Shown: positions 54,401 to 64,000 of the stretch, piece by piece | How positions within the stretch are numbered: position 1 is the stretch's first letter | Layout of the letters: each line of letters opens with the position of its first letter | From: Progne subis subis | Taxonomy: Eukaryota; Chordata; Aves; Passeriformes; Hirundinidae | Length of the DNA: 64,000 nt | Assembly: GCA_022316685.1 (NCBI GenBank) | Contig: JAKJHU010000034.1 | Location: 682,001-746,000, forward strand | Reading direction: 5' to 3' | Notes under the pieces: generated by a model | What the model was told of the DNA's origin: nothing | The model's input: the letters and a program-made list of their open reading frames with translations, nothing else | The model's database searches: none | Program-made: the position numbers and the translations under genes

Positions 54401-57400
54401 CTTTTCACTTCTTTCTGTCTCAGTGTTTCTCATGTCACTTTCTCATGCATTTGTTTTTCTACCTTTTTTCCTCCTATGGCCATATTTGATGTGCAAAGAG
54501 CAGATCAATGAAATGTAATTCTTGAACTGAGTCTTCTGATTATAACAGCAATCCTTGCTTAGCACACTGTCTTTTGGAATCATAGAATGGCTTGTGTTGG
54601 GAGAGACCTTCAAGATGATCTACTTTCAGCCCCCTGGCCATGGGCAGGGACACCTTCCAATAGACTAGCTTGTTTGAAGCCTTTTCCTGCCTGGCTTTGG
54701 ACATTTACATGCCTTATACACCTGATTTTTGAGCCTCGGTCTTGCAACAGGCTACCTGTTTCATAGAAGTTGCAAGTCTGTGAAGTCTACTGAAGTTCTG
54801 TGTCATTTTAATTATACTGGGCAATGTTTACCACCCACGTTAATGAGTTAGATTAATACAAAAATAGTTGCCTATGTCTGACTGCACAGTGCGATCATAG
54901 AAAATGACACCAGTGTAACTGTGTTAGTGGCAGTGTTTGGTTAACCACTTGTTTAGCAGCATGATTTTTTCTCTTGCTTCAGTCTTTTAAGTGTTACTGT
55001 GTTAAAGTGTCTGCATAAGCTTCTGTGCATTCATATTGCCTAAGTTAGTAGTTTATTGCCTAAATTGGTAGCTCACTCCCCTCATATTAAAAGCAAGCAC
55101 ACCAAAATGGCAGTTACAGTCCCATCCTGGGACTCTGCTCTCTCTGCCCATTGTCTCTTCAGAGAGAATCTGAACTTGTGGGACCTATTCTTAATAAGTA
55201 TAGATGTCCTTCTCTATGAAGGAAGTGTATATATACATATTTCTTGCTCTTTTAACTGCTTTGTTTGGTTTCCTCAGTTGGAACCAAAGTTTGTCCCTTC
55301 CCTAGCTGTTGGTTGGCACACTGTCACCTCTTCCCTGATGGGGTTTGTTTTGTTCTACCTTGGCATGGAACAGATTCAAATGTTGCCATTCTCTTTGATT
55401 CAGTCCTTGTGGTTTTTGTGTTTCTGAAATCTTGGAAGTTTGTTATTGAAATAATTGAACTTTCTAGCTACTGAGTTCTTGATACAACTATGTAAAATAG
55501 TCCTTAACTTTCAAGTATCTCTCTGACTCTTCACTAAAGCATACATTGTTTCATCAAGAGTGTGTAAGTTTGATTCATTCACAGAATGTTATGAGTGTTG
55601 CTGTACCTTTCACAGAAACATTACATTCAGACTGGAAACTAGGCAGCTGGCATCGATGAACTACAAATAAGGTTATATTTTAGACAGCAGAGGGAGCTCA
55701 GAAATAGTTTTTATGTTAATGTTGATTTTTATTGTTGAACTGGGTGTCTTCAGATTCATCCTGGTGTCTCATAAATTAAATGTAGAAAAAAGATGTTTGC
55801 TGATGACAAATACAAGATTGGTTGATTTTATCCCTTTGTTTTTATGAACAGGAAGCAATGCATCAGGGAATACTGGCTCAGCACAAACTAACCCAGGAGT
55901 GCTTGGAATGGGTGGTGGTGCAACTGTATTACCTGCCTTTGAGTACAGAGGCACTTGGATACCTATTCTGAATGTAACAGTGCAAGGCAGTGCTAAAGCT
56001 ACATAGTGAGTACCTCTATCTTTTTGAAAATGTATGTAGCAAGTATTTTTATTTTGAATTTGATGATATAAAGACTTTTTTACTAGTGAATATTGAGGAT
56101 TTTGTTCCACTGACATTGAAGTCTATTAGGAATTTCCTCTTTCTTGGTGCCATGAGATGTTCTTGTCTTTTTGCTGTTTTTTCTGCATGCCCTGGATTCT
56201 GATTGGAATGTTCCCTGTGGTTTTAATATCAGTAGGATTTTGTTTTCCTACCATATTATCTGTATTGACTCTTCACTTTTAGGCCTCCCTGGAGTATAGA
56301 ACAGTTTTGAAATACCTGTTGCTGCATTTTGTAATGGTAGACATGAAGGACATTAAGCAAACAGGACATCAGTGGGAATGAAAAATAGTTTTCTCACACC
56401 AGCTTTACTGTATTTACAGTTTATTGAGCGGGATATTGTGGTAGATACTGGTCTGGCTGTCGTTTCAAACTATGTTGACCTATATATCAGGGCTAGATTC
56501 TGAATGCTCTTTAGAGTGGCAAATTATTTTATCATGACTTTGAACAATGAAGATGGTGTTCTCACTTTAAAGCTGCAAATACTATGTTACTTTTTAGATG
56601 GTGCAGTTTTTTTCATGTCATGACCACACTAAAATTCAGTGAAATCTGTGAATAGTCTGAATCTCAGTAATTTTAGGGTAGGAAGTTCTTTATCTGTCTT
56701 TGAGATGCAGAAGAAAAAAAAATCATCCTCAGATTTCAGTTGCTAATGTGTATGTGTTGACTTTTTATTCTAGCAGTGGACATGAATGTTGTTTTAGTTT
56801 ACCTGCCTCTTCTCAAGGAATGCAAATTTTTAATTTGGTCAGCTACTACAACCTCCACTTTTCTTCCTTTTCTTTTTTCTTACTATCTATTCTTAACTGG
56901 CTCAAGAACCTTGCACCCACCATCATAGTCTCCTGTCCCGCTCTAAACTTGCTTCTGTTTTACCTTTGGATACCTCAAGTGACTCTGATGTTCTCTGTGT
57001 AATTTTTGCCTTTTTTCTTTTGTATAAGTTTACAGAGTTGTCACAAGCTTTTCACAGCATTTTTTTTCTCCTGTCTAGTACTTCTGTCCGTAGTCCCTGT
57101 ACGTAAGGAGATGATTTGCTGTAATGTGTCACATCCTTGCACCAATTCTCTTCTGCTGCCATTAGATTTTCAAACAATGGCCACTTCTCATACTTTTGTA
57201 TGAGATTCTCCACAGACCACTATGCCTTGTCTTCCCCTTTGCTTAAGGAACCAAGTATTTTTAAGAGGAATAGACAAACTATTCAAGACTTTTCACAGCC
57301 AATGCCATATAACAGTAACAACTCATATAATTTATTCAGTAGTTAGCATTTTATATCTTCAAAAGTAAAAGGGTGTGACCTCTACCTCACAAATATGTAA

Positions 57401-60400
57401 CTATAAAACCCACTAATAATTTTAATTAGACCTGTATATATATTCACACTTATTTGTATATAGAGGATTAAATGCTAATCATTTGATTTACCTGTAGTTC
57501 CTACTCCCCCAGATATCTGAGGCAGCTATCATCAGGAAATTACAGATAATAACTGAAGTGTGGCATGTTTGGGAGAAGGAAAAATCTGTTGTGCAGACAA
57601 GACTGATGACGCTAGAGTATAAAAGTATCTTTGGTATATTTTAGTTGCATTATGTAACTTTTTTAAGAGTAGTTTTTAGAGTAAAAAAGGATGAAATAAT
57701 GATTTTTGTGGTAGCAGGTAGTTTTTATAACAGACTGTCTCTACTTGTATTGATGCTGCTGCTATGTCAGCTACAATTTCTGTTTGATTTGTAACTCAGT
57801 AGTTCTTCATGTGCTTTTAAAGTACAAGATGGAGAAAAGTGGCAACGAGGCTGCTGTTCCAGCATAGTGATGTTTTAATTGCATGCTTTTCAGCAGTGAA
57901 TCATGTAGACATATCCTCTTCGTAAAACAACTTCCATTGTTTACATATGCATGTAGGTGATGAATATTTGGCCATGTAATATCTAGCTATGGACAGGCTT
58001 TTCTAGTCATTTGGACTCAAAGATAATGATTATAGAATCTCTGACTTGTTCTCAATTTCTTATAACTATGTTCACACTGTCATGACTTTGATGTGTTTCC
58101 TCCATTGTTGCTAGATACTTGTATTCTTCTGAGTAAGTTCTGTTGCAGTGGCTCTCAGTAAAATAATAATGCAAGTAAAATTATTCATGATGCTTGCTTA
58201 TATATGTTAGTTTTTAGAAATATATTTTGCAGATCTATACTCGGGGTTTGTACCCTTTTGGTTGCTGTCTTATTTAGTGATTCATTTGCACTTTTACTTA
58301 ATGACTTAAAGATTTTTTTCATGAATTGCAATAAATCTTGAAGGATTGTATTTGGGGCCTGTTTGTACTTAACATTCATTTGGAATCTTGGTGGGTTTTT
58401 TTAATTGTTTTTAAAAACAGTGGTATTGCTACACACTTGTCATGTTTTCAATTTTTTAGTTTGGAGATGCTGGACAAAGTTGAGCCACCTACAATTCCTG
58501 AAGGCTATGCAATGTCAGTGGCATTTCACTGTTTGTTGGATCTTGTCCGTGGTATCACTACCATGATCGAAGGAGAGTTGGGAGAGGCAGAAACTGTCAT
58601 TCAAACTGCAACAGAGGCAACTTCATTACCAGCACAGTCATCAGAGCAAGATTTGCAGTCTCTTTCTGACCAATCAGAGAAAGAACTAGGTATCTGAAAA
58701 TGCAAACACTATATGAAATGCAACAGTTCTACAGAAAGCAGATTTTAAAATGTCATTATTTTTGCTTAAACTTGTTTTTTCTTATTTATATATAACAACT
58801 TTCAATGAAGTGTGGGTGGGGTTTTTTTGTTTGTTTTGTTTTTGTTTTGTTTTTAATGGAACAGCAGTTCCATTTAAAAAGATCCTTGACTTGGTGTTCT
58901 GCTTTTGATTTAATACTGAGATCTAAGGTCACAAGAGACAATCTGACTGACAGAAATGGAGTTATGACCATGTTAAAAGAAAAATATATTTCTAGTAACA
59001 ACATTAAAAAAAATGTTTTAATGGGGAAATTTTTAGCAAGATTGTAGCATATAGAGAAGGATTTATTTAAAAGCAGAAGTGCTGTGAAGCGAGGATTGTC
59101 TTTGTGGAACATACAATGAATCTGTATAGAGGTCTGTACAGAAAGAGTCGTGTTTGAACAGTGAGTTTGGCTTGTGCCCCAGGAGGCCAAAGCAGTACAA
59201 CTGAAGTTTGAGCCAAGGCACTCGTGCTGCTGAAAGGACGGGGCTGGGGGGAAGCAGATGCCTTGGTCCCGAGCGCTGCCCCGGGAGCGGGGAGCTCTCC
59301 GTGGTGCTGCAGAGCTCCGGCTCTGCCAGGGGCTTGGCGTGGCCCTGGAGAGAGGGAGGTGTGCAAATGGGCTGGGCAGCTACCTGTTTGCTAGACCAAT
59401 ATATTTTTCCCTATTGAATGAAAGAAACAAAAAAGTTGTGGAGAATTTTTTTTTTTTATCACGGGAAAGCACTTTTACTTCACTGAAAAATTTCAGTGAG
59501 TTTCTTTTTCCATATTTTTGCACTTCTGAATGTTTATTTTTATAGACAAAGATCAAAAATGGTTATATATACCATGGTAAGCTGGATTTTGATTGGGTTT
59601 TTTGATGCTATTTAGAAAAAGCATTGCATGGTGACTTTTTTTTTACCTTCGAAATGCTACTTTAAATTCAAGATGTTTAAATAATACTGGTGTGAGTGTG
59701 TTTCTCTATGCACATATATCTGGCTGAGTAAACACACATACAAAAACACATGTTAAAAGATGTAGTAGCAAGCGTTTTGTTTGTAATACAATTGAAAGTT
59801 ATTAAGGGATCTGCTGTATTTCTGCTATTAAAAAGTATCTATTTCTTTTAAGTTAGTAGAGCTGTCTGGGAAGAAATGGTGAACGCTTGTTGGTGTGGTC
59901 TTCTGGCTGCTCTGTCCCTCCTACTTGATGCAAGGTATCTGGATCTGGTTTTTCATTTCTTTTGATTTTTCTAAGTTGATATTCCAAGCTGTATTTTGAA
60001 CTGACTTTTGATACCAGTCGAATTGACAATTGTCAATGTAAGTGCTGTTCATGGCATCTGAGCAGTCAGGTTTGTGGCTTAGACTGAAAGAGTAAATGAC
60101 ACAGAAATCTCCAGAAGTCAAACATCAACCTTTAATGTATTTCAATACAGAAAAATTAATTGTATTTTCAAAGGGTTGTATTTAAGCAATTTAAATTATC
60201 TTTATTTCTTTTTACTTTGCTTGCATGTTTCAACATATTGAAGTGATTCCATGTCCTGATTACTGCAAGTAAGAGACGAAGTAATGTCTTGGTACTTGTT
60301 AGTACTGTCTAATCTAATTTTTAAAGTGGAAAAGCTTTTTACTAGGAAGTGACTGTAGTAAATTAATTGACTCCTTCAAAGAGCCTTTTGTAATCAAACA

Positions 60401-63400
60401 CCATTTTCTGAAATTAATTTTAAATATTTTCTCATAGCCTCATTTACTAAGTCACTGAGGAATAAAGTCTTATTTTGTAGGAAGTGGTTCTGAACGATTT
60501 TGTTGACTGCTTATGTTTGTTCTTCAATATTTATATTGTTTAAAGTATATATTCTTACGGTTTTCAGTTTTGGTTACCTGCCTGATTCTGTGCTCTCTGT
60601 TAATTCCTGCTGAACAATGTGTACTCTTTCAGCACTGATGAAACTGCCACTGAAAATATTCTAAAAGCAGAACTGACCATGGCTGCACTTTGTGGAAGAC
60701 TGGGTCTTGTAACATCAAGAGATGCCTTTATCACTGCTATTTGCAAAGGATCTTTGCCTCCTCACTATGCCCTTACTGTATTAAACAGCACAACTGCAGC
60801 TCTGTCCAGCAAATGTAAATATATACATTTTTCTTAATTGTGTTTTTTCACATTGTCCTCTAAACCCAATTTTTTGGGGGATGTGATTCCAAAGACACGT
60901 AGCAGTAGTATATGGCTATAAAAAGCTAAGTTAGAATCCCCAGATAGCTCCTCGATAACCTGCTTTCAAGAATTGGTTAGTCTTGCAGCATTTGCTGACT
61001 ATCAGTCTGATCAACCTAAAATTTCCTGAATGATTCACGTATGATAGAAGTTCAAATTCTAAGGAGATCTCTCTACCATTGTAAATATCTGACAGGATTT
61101 GTAATTAAGGCATTCGAAATCTGAAAAGGTCTCTGGGGAACTTGGATTCTAAAGCTTTGGCTAGAACATCCTGCATTTGTGATGTACTACAGTCTTTTCT
61201 ACAATTGTCTAGTCATGGTAATGCTTATGAGTAAGTGGAAGATCCAAGTTCTGCGCTCTCTTCAGCCTACAAAAAGCTGAATTGATGCATCTCACATCAT
61301 GAGAGAGTGTTGTAATTCATAGTATATGCTGGTTTAGGATGTACTCTGTTTCCAACTCTGAAGGTGAATTATTACTTCCTAAGAAAAGCAACTACCTGAA
61401 AAATATATGGATGGATCTAACATTAGGGCTCTTAATATAAAACAAAAATCCTACTCAGGGAGCAAGGACCCTTACTTCAGCCCAGTGTACCGGCTAAGTG
61501 TATTATTAGATTGTAAGTCTGTGAAGAGGTACTCATGACTGAACTACACAGATATCTAGAGAAACAAACCAGGTAATCACAGTTATTTTATGTAGGTTGC
61601 TCTTCTTTTTATAAGTGAGTTATAAAACGGGTGTCCTGAAGTCCCATATTGGAAGAATATCATGATAGAGCATTGATGACACCATCATTTTCTGAGTGCA
61701 CTGGTACAATGATAGCACACAGTGATACCATTTACACACAATTACTACCAAAACCTGAGTTGAGACAGTCTAATGCTCATACCTTAAGCATAGTATTTCA
61801 GTCTAGACATAAAATGTATGAACGTATTGCAAGCAATATCTAATAGTTAGAAACAGGGAGTAATTTCTGGATCTTTAACTCTCTAGGGCAATGATGCTGT
61901 AATCTAAATATACCTAAAGGTCTCAAAGTGAGGTGTGTTTAAAGCTAATACTGTAAAAAAAATTTCTGGAGTATGTTTTCCAAAAGGTGGTTTATACTAC
62001 AAGTAAGTACTGGATTTTAAATTTAGATTATTTTTTTTAACCTTCTCTTTTCAATTTTCCTCCAGCATATTCCATTCAGGGACAGAATGTTCAAATGATT
62101 AGTCCCTCAAGTGAGTCTCACCAGCAAGTTGTAGCAGTCGGGCAGCCCTTAGCTCTTCAGCCACAGGGAACAGTTATGGTAAGTACAACTTGTAGGTGAT
62201 CTTACTTTGCTTAACTATTTCTTCCTGCTTCTCAACATGTCTCAAAACCAGGCTACAGCCTACACAGCATTTTTTCAAATAATGGTCAGCCAAACTATTG
62301 TCCTAAGGCTTTAATTTGGAACAGCCCTGAACAGAAAAGTTATCTAATTGCAAAGAAATCCTTTTTTTTTTTTTTTTTTCCTGACTTTTAGCTCAGAAGT
62401 TCTTACACATTCTGTTTGGAAAACTCTAGATCTCAGCTGTGTTATGTGTCTATGTGTGAAGGTTCACTTAATATATACTGATTCTGTGGAGATGTGCAAT
62501 TAAGCTGTCTGATAATAATGGAGGAGATGACAGTGATCAAAATCGTAGAATCACAGAATGGTTTGTGATGGAAAGGACCTTAAAGATCATCTCATTCCAA
62601 CCCACTGGCCATGTGCAGGGACACTTCCATTAGGCCAGCTTCTCAGAGCCCCATCCGACTTTGAACACTGCCAGGGAGGGGGACTCTACTTCCCTGGGCA
62701 GCCTGTTCCAGTGCCTCACCAGCCTCCAGTAAAGATTTCTTTCCTGATACCAAAATCTGTTCTCTTTCAATTTGAACCCATTCCTTCTTGTCCTGTCACT
62801 ATGTGGTCTTGTAATTTGTCTTGCCCTGTTTATCCTAAAAGTTCCCTTCAGGTACTGGAAGGCTGCAATTAGGACATCTCTAAGGCTTCTCTTTTCCAGG
62901 CTGAGCAATCTCAATTGTCTTAGCCTTTCTTCATAGGAGGGGTATTCCACCCCTCTAAACATCTTGGTGGCCCTCCAACAGATATATGTCCTTCCAGTGT
63001 TGGACATCCAGTGACCTCAGAGCTGGATGCAGCACTCAAGTACTCATATTCAGCCTCACCAAGATAAGCCGGGGGGAAAAAGGAGAGATACCTGAACCAC
63101 TTCTCTACAAAAATATATTTCACCAATGCAAACAAAATGTAATTTTAAAGCACTTCAGTAAAAATTGGAAGCTTGCTAGAAACCCTGTCATTGTGGAATG
63201 ATAAAAATTGGATGGCTGTTTGGTTGTTGTCTTTTTTTTTCGTAGCTGACGTCAAAAAATATCCAGTGTATGAGGACATTACTCAACTTAGCTCACTTCC
63301 ATGGAGCTGTTCTTGGTACATCATGGCAACTTGTCCTGGCTACCCTTCAGGTAATATTTCCTTCACAGGAAATGCGTTATGACTTGCTGTTATGCCTTGG

Positions 63401-64000
63401 TGTTTTGCTATAATTTGGTTTTCAGCTGCTCAGTGAGCAACAGAAGGAGCTTTGAGTCTTCTCATTGTGTACCGTGGACTTGCCTTGAATAAGTACTGTA
63501 GCATTTCTCTTGAGTTTTGTTTGGCTGGAAGGTTGGTGGTTAGCTTGAGTACCATGCTAATTTCTTCTCTGCCTGAAAAATGATCCTTTTGTATTTTTCA
63601 GCATCTTGTGTGGATTCTGGGACTGAAGCCTAGTGTTGGGGGTGCATTAAAACCTGGAAGAGCTGTGGAAGGGCCAAGCACAGTAAGCAGGATTGTTTGG
63701 TTTTCAGTTAAAGATTATGTAGTATTTTCTATTACAATCTGTAAGACATTTCTGTCTTTTTTTTTCAAGGTTCTGACTACAGCAGTTATGACTGATCTGC
63801 CATCTATATCCAGCATGATTTCAAAACTTTTTGAAAACTCACAGTAAGAAACCTTATCTTGTAATTAAAATAATATGTGTATATCAAACTTGACAGTGTT
63901 TTGATAGCTGTTATTTTTCAGGTACCTTGATGATGTGTCTTTACATCACTTAATAAATGCCCTTTGCTCCTTGTCTCTGGAAGCCATGGATATGGCCTAT
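29505..64000 (+). CDS. MON2: MON2, Golgi/endosome trafficking scaffold (5' part: 19 coding exons, 783 codons, open at window edge)
   Basis: MON2 is a large scaffold on trans-Golgi and endosome membranes. It is related to the big Arf guanine exchange factors but lacks a Sec7 domain. From the family: it binds DOPEY proteins and acts with Arl1, ATP9A and SNX3-retromer in endosome-to-Golgi recycling. Seen here: 19 exons joining in frame, almost identical to remembered human MON2 (about 1717 residues), covering its N-terminal 45%. Residues 1-263 (exons 1-7) fit the DCB region. [17 protein letters not shown] at the exon 9/10 junction resembles the HUS box of BIG/GBF proteins. Alpha-helical repeats follow. 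The start ATG has G at -3 and +4 and gives [14 protein letters not shown], against human [14 protein letters not shown]. No stop or frameshift appears. The gene continues beyond the window in mid-exon. The CDS is the join of the exons listed separately. Confidence 0.97.
29734..29793. repeat. 30-bp tandem duplication in CpG island
   Basis: Two near-identical copies of a 30-base unit containing CTGCTCCGGTACCC and GCTCTGTGCCGTT, with the start of a third (GTTCCC at 29791). Located 119 bases after MON2 exon 1. Confidence 0.9.
31813..31844. repeat. C17 run followed by (AC)n microsatellite
   Basis: Seventeen C then about seven AC units. Ordinary simple repeat in MON2 intron 1, likely length-variable. 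Confidence 0.95.
39370..39419. repeat. Poly(T) tract, T50
   Basis: Fifty consecutive T in MON2 intron 1. It could be the reversed poly(A) tail of an insertion extending to higher coordinates, but the sequence to its right is not recognised and no target duplication was seen. Confidence 0.9.
42383..42446 (+). CDS. MON2: MON2 coding exon 2
   Basis: 64 nt coding [21 protein letters not shown]; acceptor TTCTTCCAG and donor GGCAG/gtaatt, one base into the next codon. Conserved DCB segment. Confidence 0.95.
42447..46287 (+). other. MON2 intron 2 (3.8 kb)
   Basis: AT-rich, with a short reversed CR1 piece at about 44655-44762 and a (GTTT)n run near 45690. Nothing else recognised. Confidence 0.75.
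44655..44762 (-). mobile_element. CR1 LINE 3' end fragment, antisense
   Basis: CACAGAATCCCATGATCACAG, then GAGTTTGAAGGAATCATCAG and CACCCCATGTGCCTGG, follow a reversed CR1 3' terminus. Short and diverged. Confidence 0.7.
46288..46415 (+). CDS. MON2: MON2 coding exon 3
   Basis: 128 nt coding [18 protein letters not shown] to SHEVVSE; acceptor CTCTTTGAAAG and donor GAG/gtaaga. Conserved DCB sequence [16 protein letters not shown]. The 835-bp intron that follows carries an A-rich run at 46591-46623. Confidence 0.96.
47251..47382 (+). CDS. MON2: MON2 coding exon 4
   Basis: 44 codons, [20 protein letters not shown] to DEALSK, phase 0; acceptor TTTGTAG and donor AAG/gtaaga. It starts with Ala where human has Thr. 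Confidence 0.96.
48196..48260 (+). repeat. 65-bp direct repeat, copy 1 (MON2 intron 4)
   Basis: Matches 52226-52290 at 64 of 65 positions (the only difference is G at 48207 against A at 52237), same orientation, 4030 bp apart. It contains TAAAACAG/GTAAGTATT, an ideal 5' splice site by consensus. Not recognised as a known avian repeat family. Confidence 0.93.
48790..48919 (+). CDS. MON2: MON2 coding exon 5
   Basis: 130 nt, [18 protein letters not shown] to VVAEDERYK plus one base; acceptor CCTTTCAG and donor AAAG/gtgggc. YK replaces human HR before the junction. The 559-bp intron after it shows nothing recognised. Confidence 0.95.
49479..49576 (+). CDS. MON2: MON2 coding exon 6
   Basis: 98 nt, [20 protein letters not shown] to AYMLFQ; acceptor TTTTGCATAG and donor CAG/gtagtt. 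The first residues (DAVDQPAA) differ from human DIIEQPVL; the rest is identical. Confidence 0.95.
49861..50387 (-). mobile_element. Solo LTR of an avian endogenous retrovirus (ERVL type), antisense, in MON2 intron 6
   Basis: 527 bp running TG to CA. Read on the minus strand it starts TGTATTGGGTCTGGCTGAGA, then GGAGTTAATTTTCCC, GATAACACACCAGTGTTTTGG-CTA, GGGCTGGGCAAGATCTTGGG and ATTCCATACC, and ends with CAGCCAGGGTAAATCCACCA-CA. That is the standard outline of a widespread avian ERVL LTR. Flanks are GAGCC (49856-49860) and GAGCA (50388-50392), a 5-bp target duplication with one mismatch. No retroviral gene remains. Confidence 0.88.
50770..50895 (+). CDS. MON2: MON2 coding exon 7
   Basis: 42 codons, [20 protein letters not shown] to DFPQVFLQ, identical to remembered human; phase 0, acceptor CTTTTTAAG and donor CAA/gtgagt. 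End of the DCB region. The 758-bp intron that follows shows nothing recognised. Confidence 0.97.
51654..51848 (+). CDS. MON2: MON2 coding exon 8
   Basis: 65 codons, [20 protein letters not shown] to IKQFYSLL, phase 0; acceptor CCTTTTTCAG and donor CTG/gtaagg. Contains the linker [20 protein letters not shown]. Confidence 0.97.
52226..52290 (+). repeat. 65-bp direct repeat, copy 2 (MON2 intron 8)
   Basis: Second copy of the element at 48196-48260 with one substitution. It also carries the ACAG/GTAAGT donor consensus. Similarity ends sharply at GAGTTTG on the right. Confidence 0.93.
52572..52696 (+). CDS. MON2: MON2 coding exon 9
   Basis: 125 nt, [20 protein letters not shown] to CVQPQLL plus two bases; acceptor ATTTTAG and donor TTAAG/gtatta. 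Leads into the HUS box. The 396-bp intron after it has a (TG)n-G13 run at about 52995-53017. Confidence 0.96.
53093..53232 (+). CDS. MON2: MON2 coding exon 10 (HUS box)
   Basis: 140 nt, [18 protein letters not shown] to SATPNQT plus one base; acceptor ACTTCCAG and donor ACTG/gtaaag. [12 protein letters not shown] resembles the HUS motif of large Arf-GEFs (inference). The end is a Ser/Thr/Asn-rich variable linker. Confidence 0.95.
53233..55851 (+). other. MON2 intron 10 (2.6 kb)
   Basis: AT-rich; the only element recognised is the reversed CR1 piece at about 54577-54712. Confidence 0.75.
54577..54712 (-). mobile_element. CR1 LINE 3' end fragment, antisense
   Basis: The + strand reads AATCATAGAATGGCTTGTG-TTGGGAGAGACCTTCAAGATG, then CCCCCTGGCCATGGGCAGGG-ACACCTTCCA and CTGGCTTTGGACA. 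A typical reversed CR1 end, relatively well preserved. Confidence 0.88.
55852..56005 (+). CDS. MON2: MON2 coding exon 11
   Basis: 154 nt, [20 protein letters not shown] to VQGSAKAT plus two bases; acceptor TATGAACAG and donor ACATA/gtgagt. The first 24 residues are a Gly/Asn/Ser linker clearly different from human, then [14 protein letters not shown] is conserved. Confidence 0.95.
56006..58459 (+). other. MON2 intron 11 (2.5 kb)
   Basis: AT-rich, with no repeat or RNA gene recognised. Confidence 0.75.
58460..58689 (+). CDS. MON2: MON2 coding exon 12
   Basis: 230 nt, [20 protein letters not shown] to SDQSEKEL plus one base; acceptor ATTTTTTAG and donor CTAG/gtatct. A conserved helical part ([14 protein letters not shown]) is followed by a variable acidic linker ([20 protein letters not shown]). 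Confidence 0.95.
59853..59934 (+). CDS. MON2: MON2 coding exon 13
   Basis: 82 nt coding [20 protein letters not shown] to LLLDA plus two bases; acceptor CTTTTAAG and donor CAAG/gtatct. The 1163-bp intron before it contains a GC-rich patch at about 59190-59370. The 698-bp intron after it shows nothing recognised. Confidence 0.95.
60633..60814 (+). CDS. MON2: MON2 coding exon 14
   Basis: 182 nt, [20 protein letters not shown] to TTAALSSK plus one base; acceptor CTCTTTCAG and donor AAAT/gtaaat. Very close to human. The 1251-bp intron after it shows nothing recognised. Confidence 0.96.
62066..62178 (+). CDS. MON2: MON2 coding exon 15
   Basis: 113 nt, [20 protein letters not shown] to QPQGTVM; acceptor TTTTCCTCCAG and donor ATG/gtaagt. 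A Gln/Ser-rich linker segment. Confidence 0.95.
62544..63075 (-). mobile_element. CR1 LINE 3' fragment, antisense, in MON2 intron 15
   Basis: About 530 bp filling half of the 1067-bp intron. The + strand starts AATCGTAGAATCACAGAATG, then CCCACTGGCCATGTGCAGGG-ACACTTCC, CCCTGGGCAGCCTGTTCCAG, CTTGTCCTGTCAC and CTTTCTTCATAGGAGGGGTATTCC-ACC. The opposite strand keeps [14 protein letters not shown] and [18 protein letters not shown] residues. The longest and best-preserved CR1 in the window; inactive. Confidence 0.93.
63246..63350 (+). CDS. MON2: MON2 coding exon 16
   Basis: 35 codons, [20 protein letters not shown] to VLATLQ, phase 0; acceptor TTTTCGTAG and donor CAG/gtaata. Human has HCHG where this has HFHG. 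Confidence 0.96.
63602..63682 (+). CDS. MON2: MON2 coding exon 17
   Basis: 27 codons, [20 protein letters not shown] to EGPST, phase 0; acceptor ATTTTTCAG and donor ACA/gtaagc. Confidence 0.96.
63770..63843 (+). CDS. MON2: MON2 coding exon 18
   Basis: 74 nt, [20 protein letters not shown] to FENS plus two bases of Gln; acceptor TTTTTCAAG and donor TCACA/gtaaga. The introns on either side are very short (87 and 78 bp). Confidence 0.95.
63922..64000 (+). CDS. MON2: MON2 coding exon 19 (cut by window edge)
   Basis: 79 nt in window, [20 protein letters not shown] to DMAY, still open at the last base; acceptor TTTTTCAG. The gene continues downstream. Confidence 0.95.

Overview
The window comes from a vertebrate nuclear genome, almost certainly a bird. 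It holds two spliced genes with short exons and long AT-rich introns, seven fragments of CR1 (the dominant avian LINE), two avian ERVL-type solo LTRs, and one strong CpG-island promoter. Gene order USP15 then MON2, head to tail on the + strand, matches human 12q14 from memory. No CRISPR array, operon, tRNA or rRNA was recognised.

Layout. 1-5791 is intron of USP15. 5792-15358 carries the last 14 coding exons of USP15, 677 codons from just after the catalytic-cysteine box to the stop. Its 3' UTR has several poly(A) signals and probably runs to about 17.2 kb, broken by a 155-bp T/C tract. About 17.2-28.9 kb is intergenic, with a solo LTR, two CR1 pieces and no recognised gene. A CpG island at about 28.96-30.39 kb holds the MON2 promoter and first coding exon (ATG at 29505). 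After a 12.8-kb first intron, coding exons 2-19 of MON2 run from 42383 to the window edge, 783 codons, roughly the N-terminal 45% of the protein. All exon junctions were fixed by codon phase, GT-AG or GC-AG sites and remembered vertebrate protein sequences. Every exon joins in frame, with no frameshift or internal stop.

Function. USP15 is a cysteine-type deubiquitinase. MON2 is a large Golgi/endosomal scaffold related to Arf-GEFs but lacking a Sec7 domain. They are neighbours, but nothing in the sequence shows a shared pathway or a shared promoter.

Points worth a second look. The last USP15 intron uses a GC donor and reads through in frame to an alternative 20-codon tail. A 65-bp element with an ideal splice donor occurs twice, nearly identical, in two MON2 introns. 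USP15 has a layered array of poly(A) signals. The LTR in MON2 intron 6 has a near-perfect 5-bp target duplication. I found no credible new multi-gene system; this is an ordinary avian housekeeping locus.
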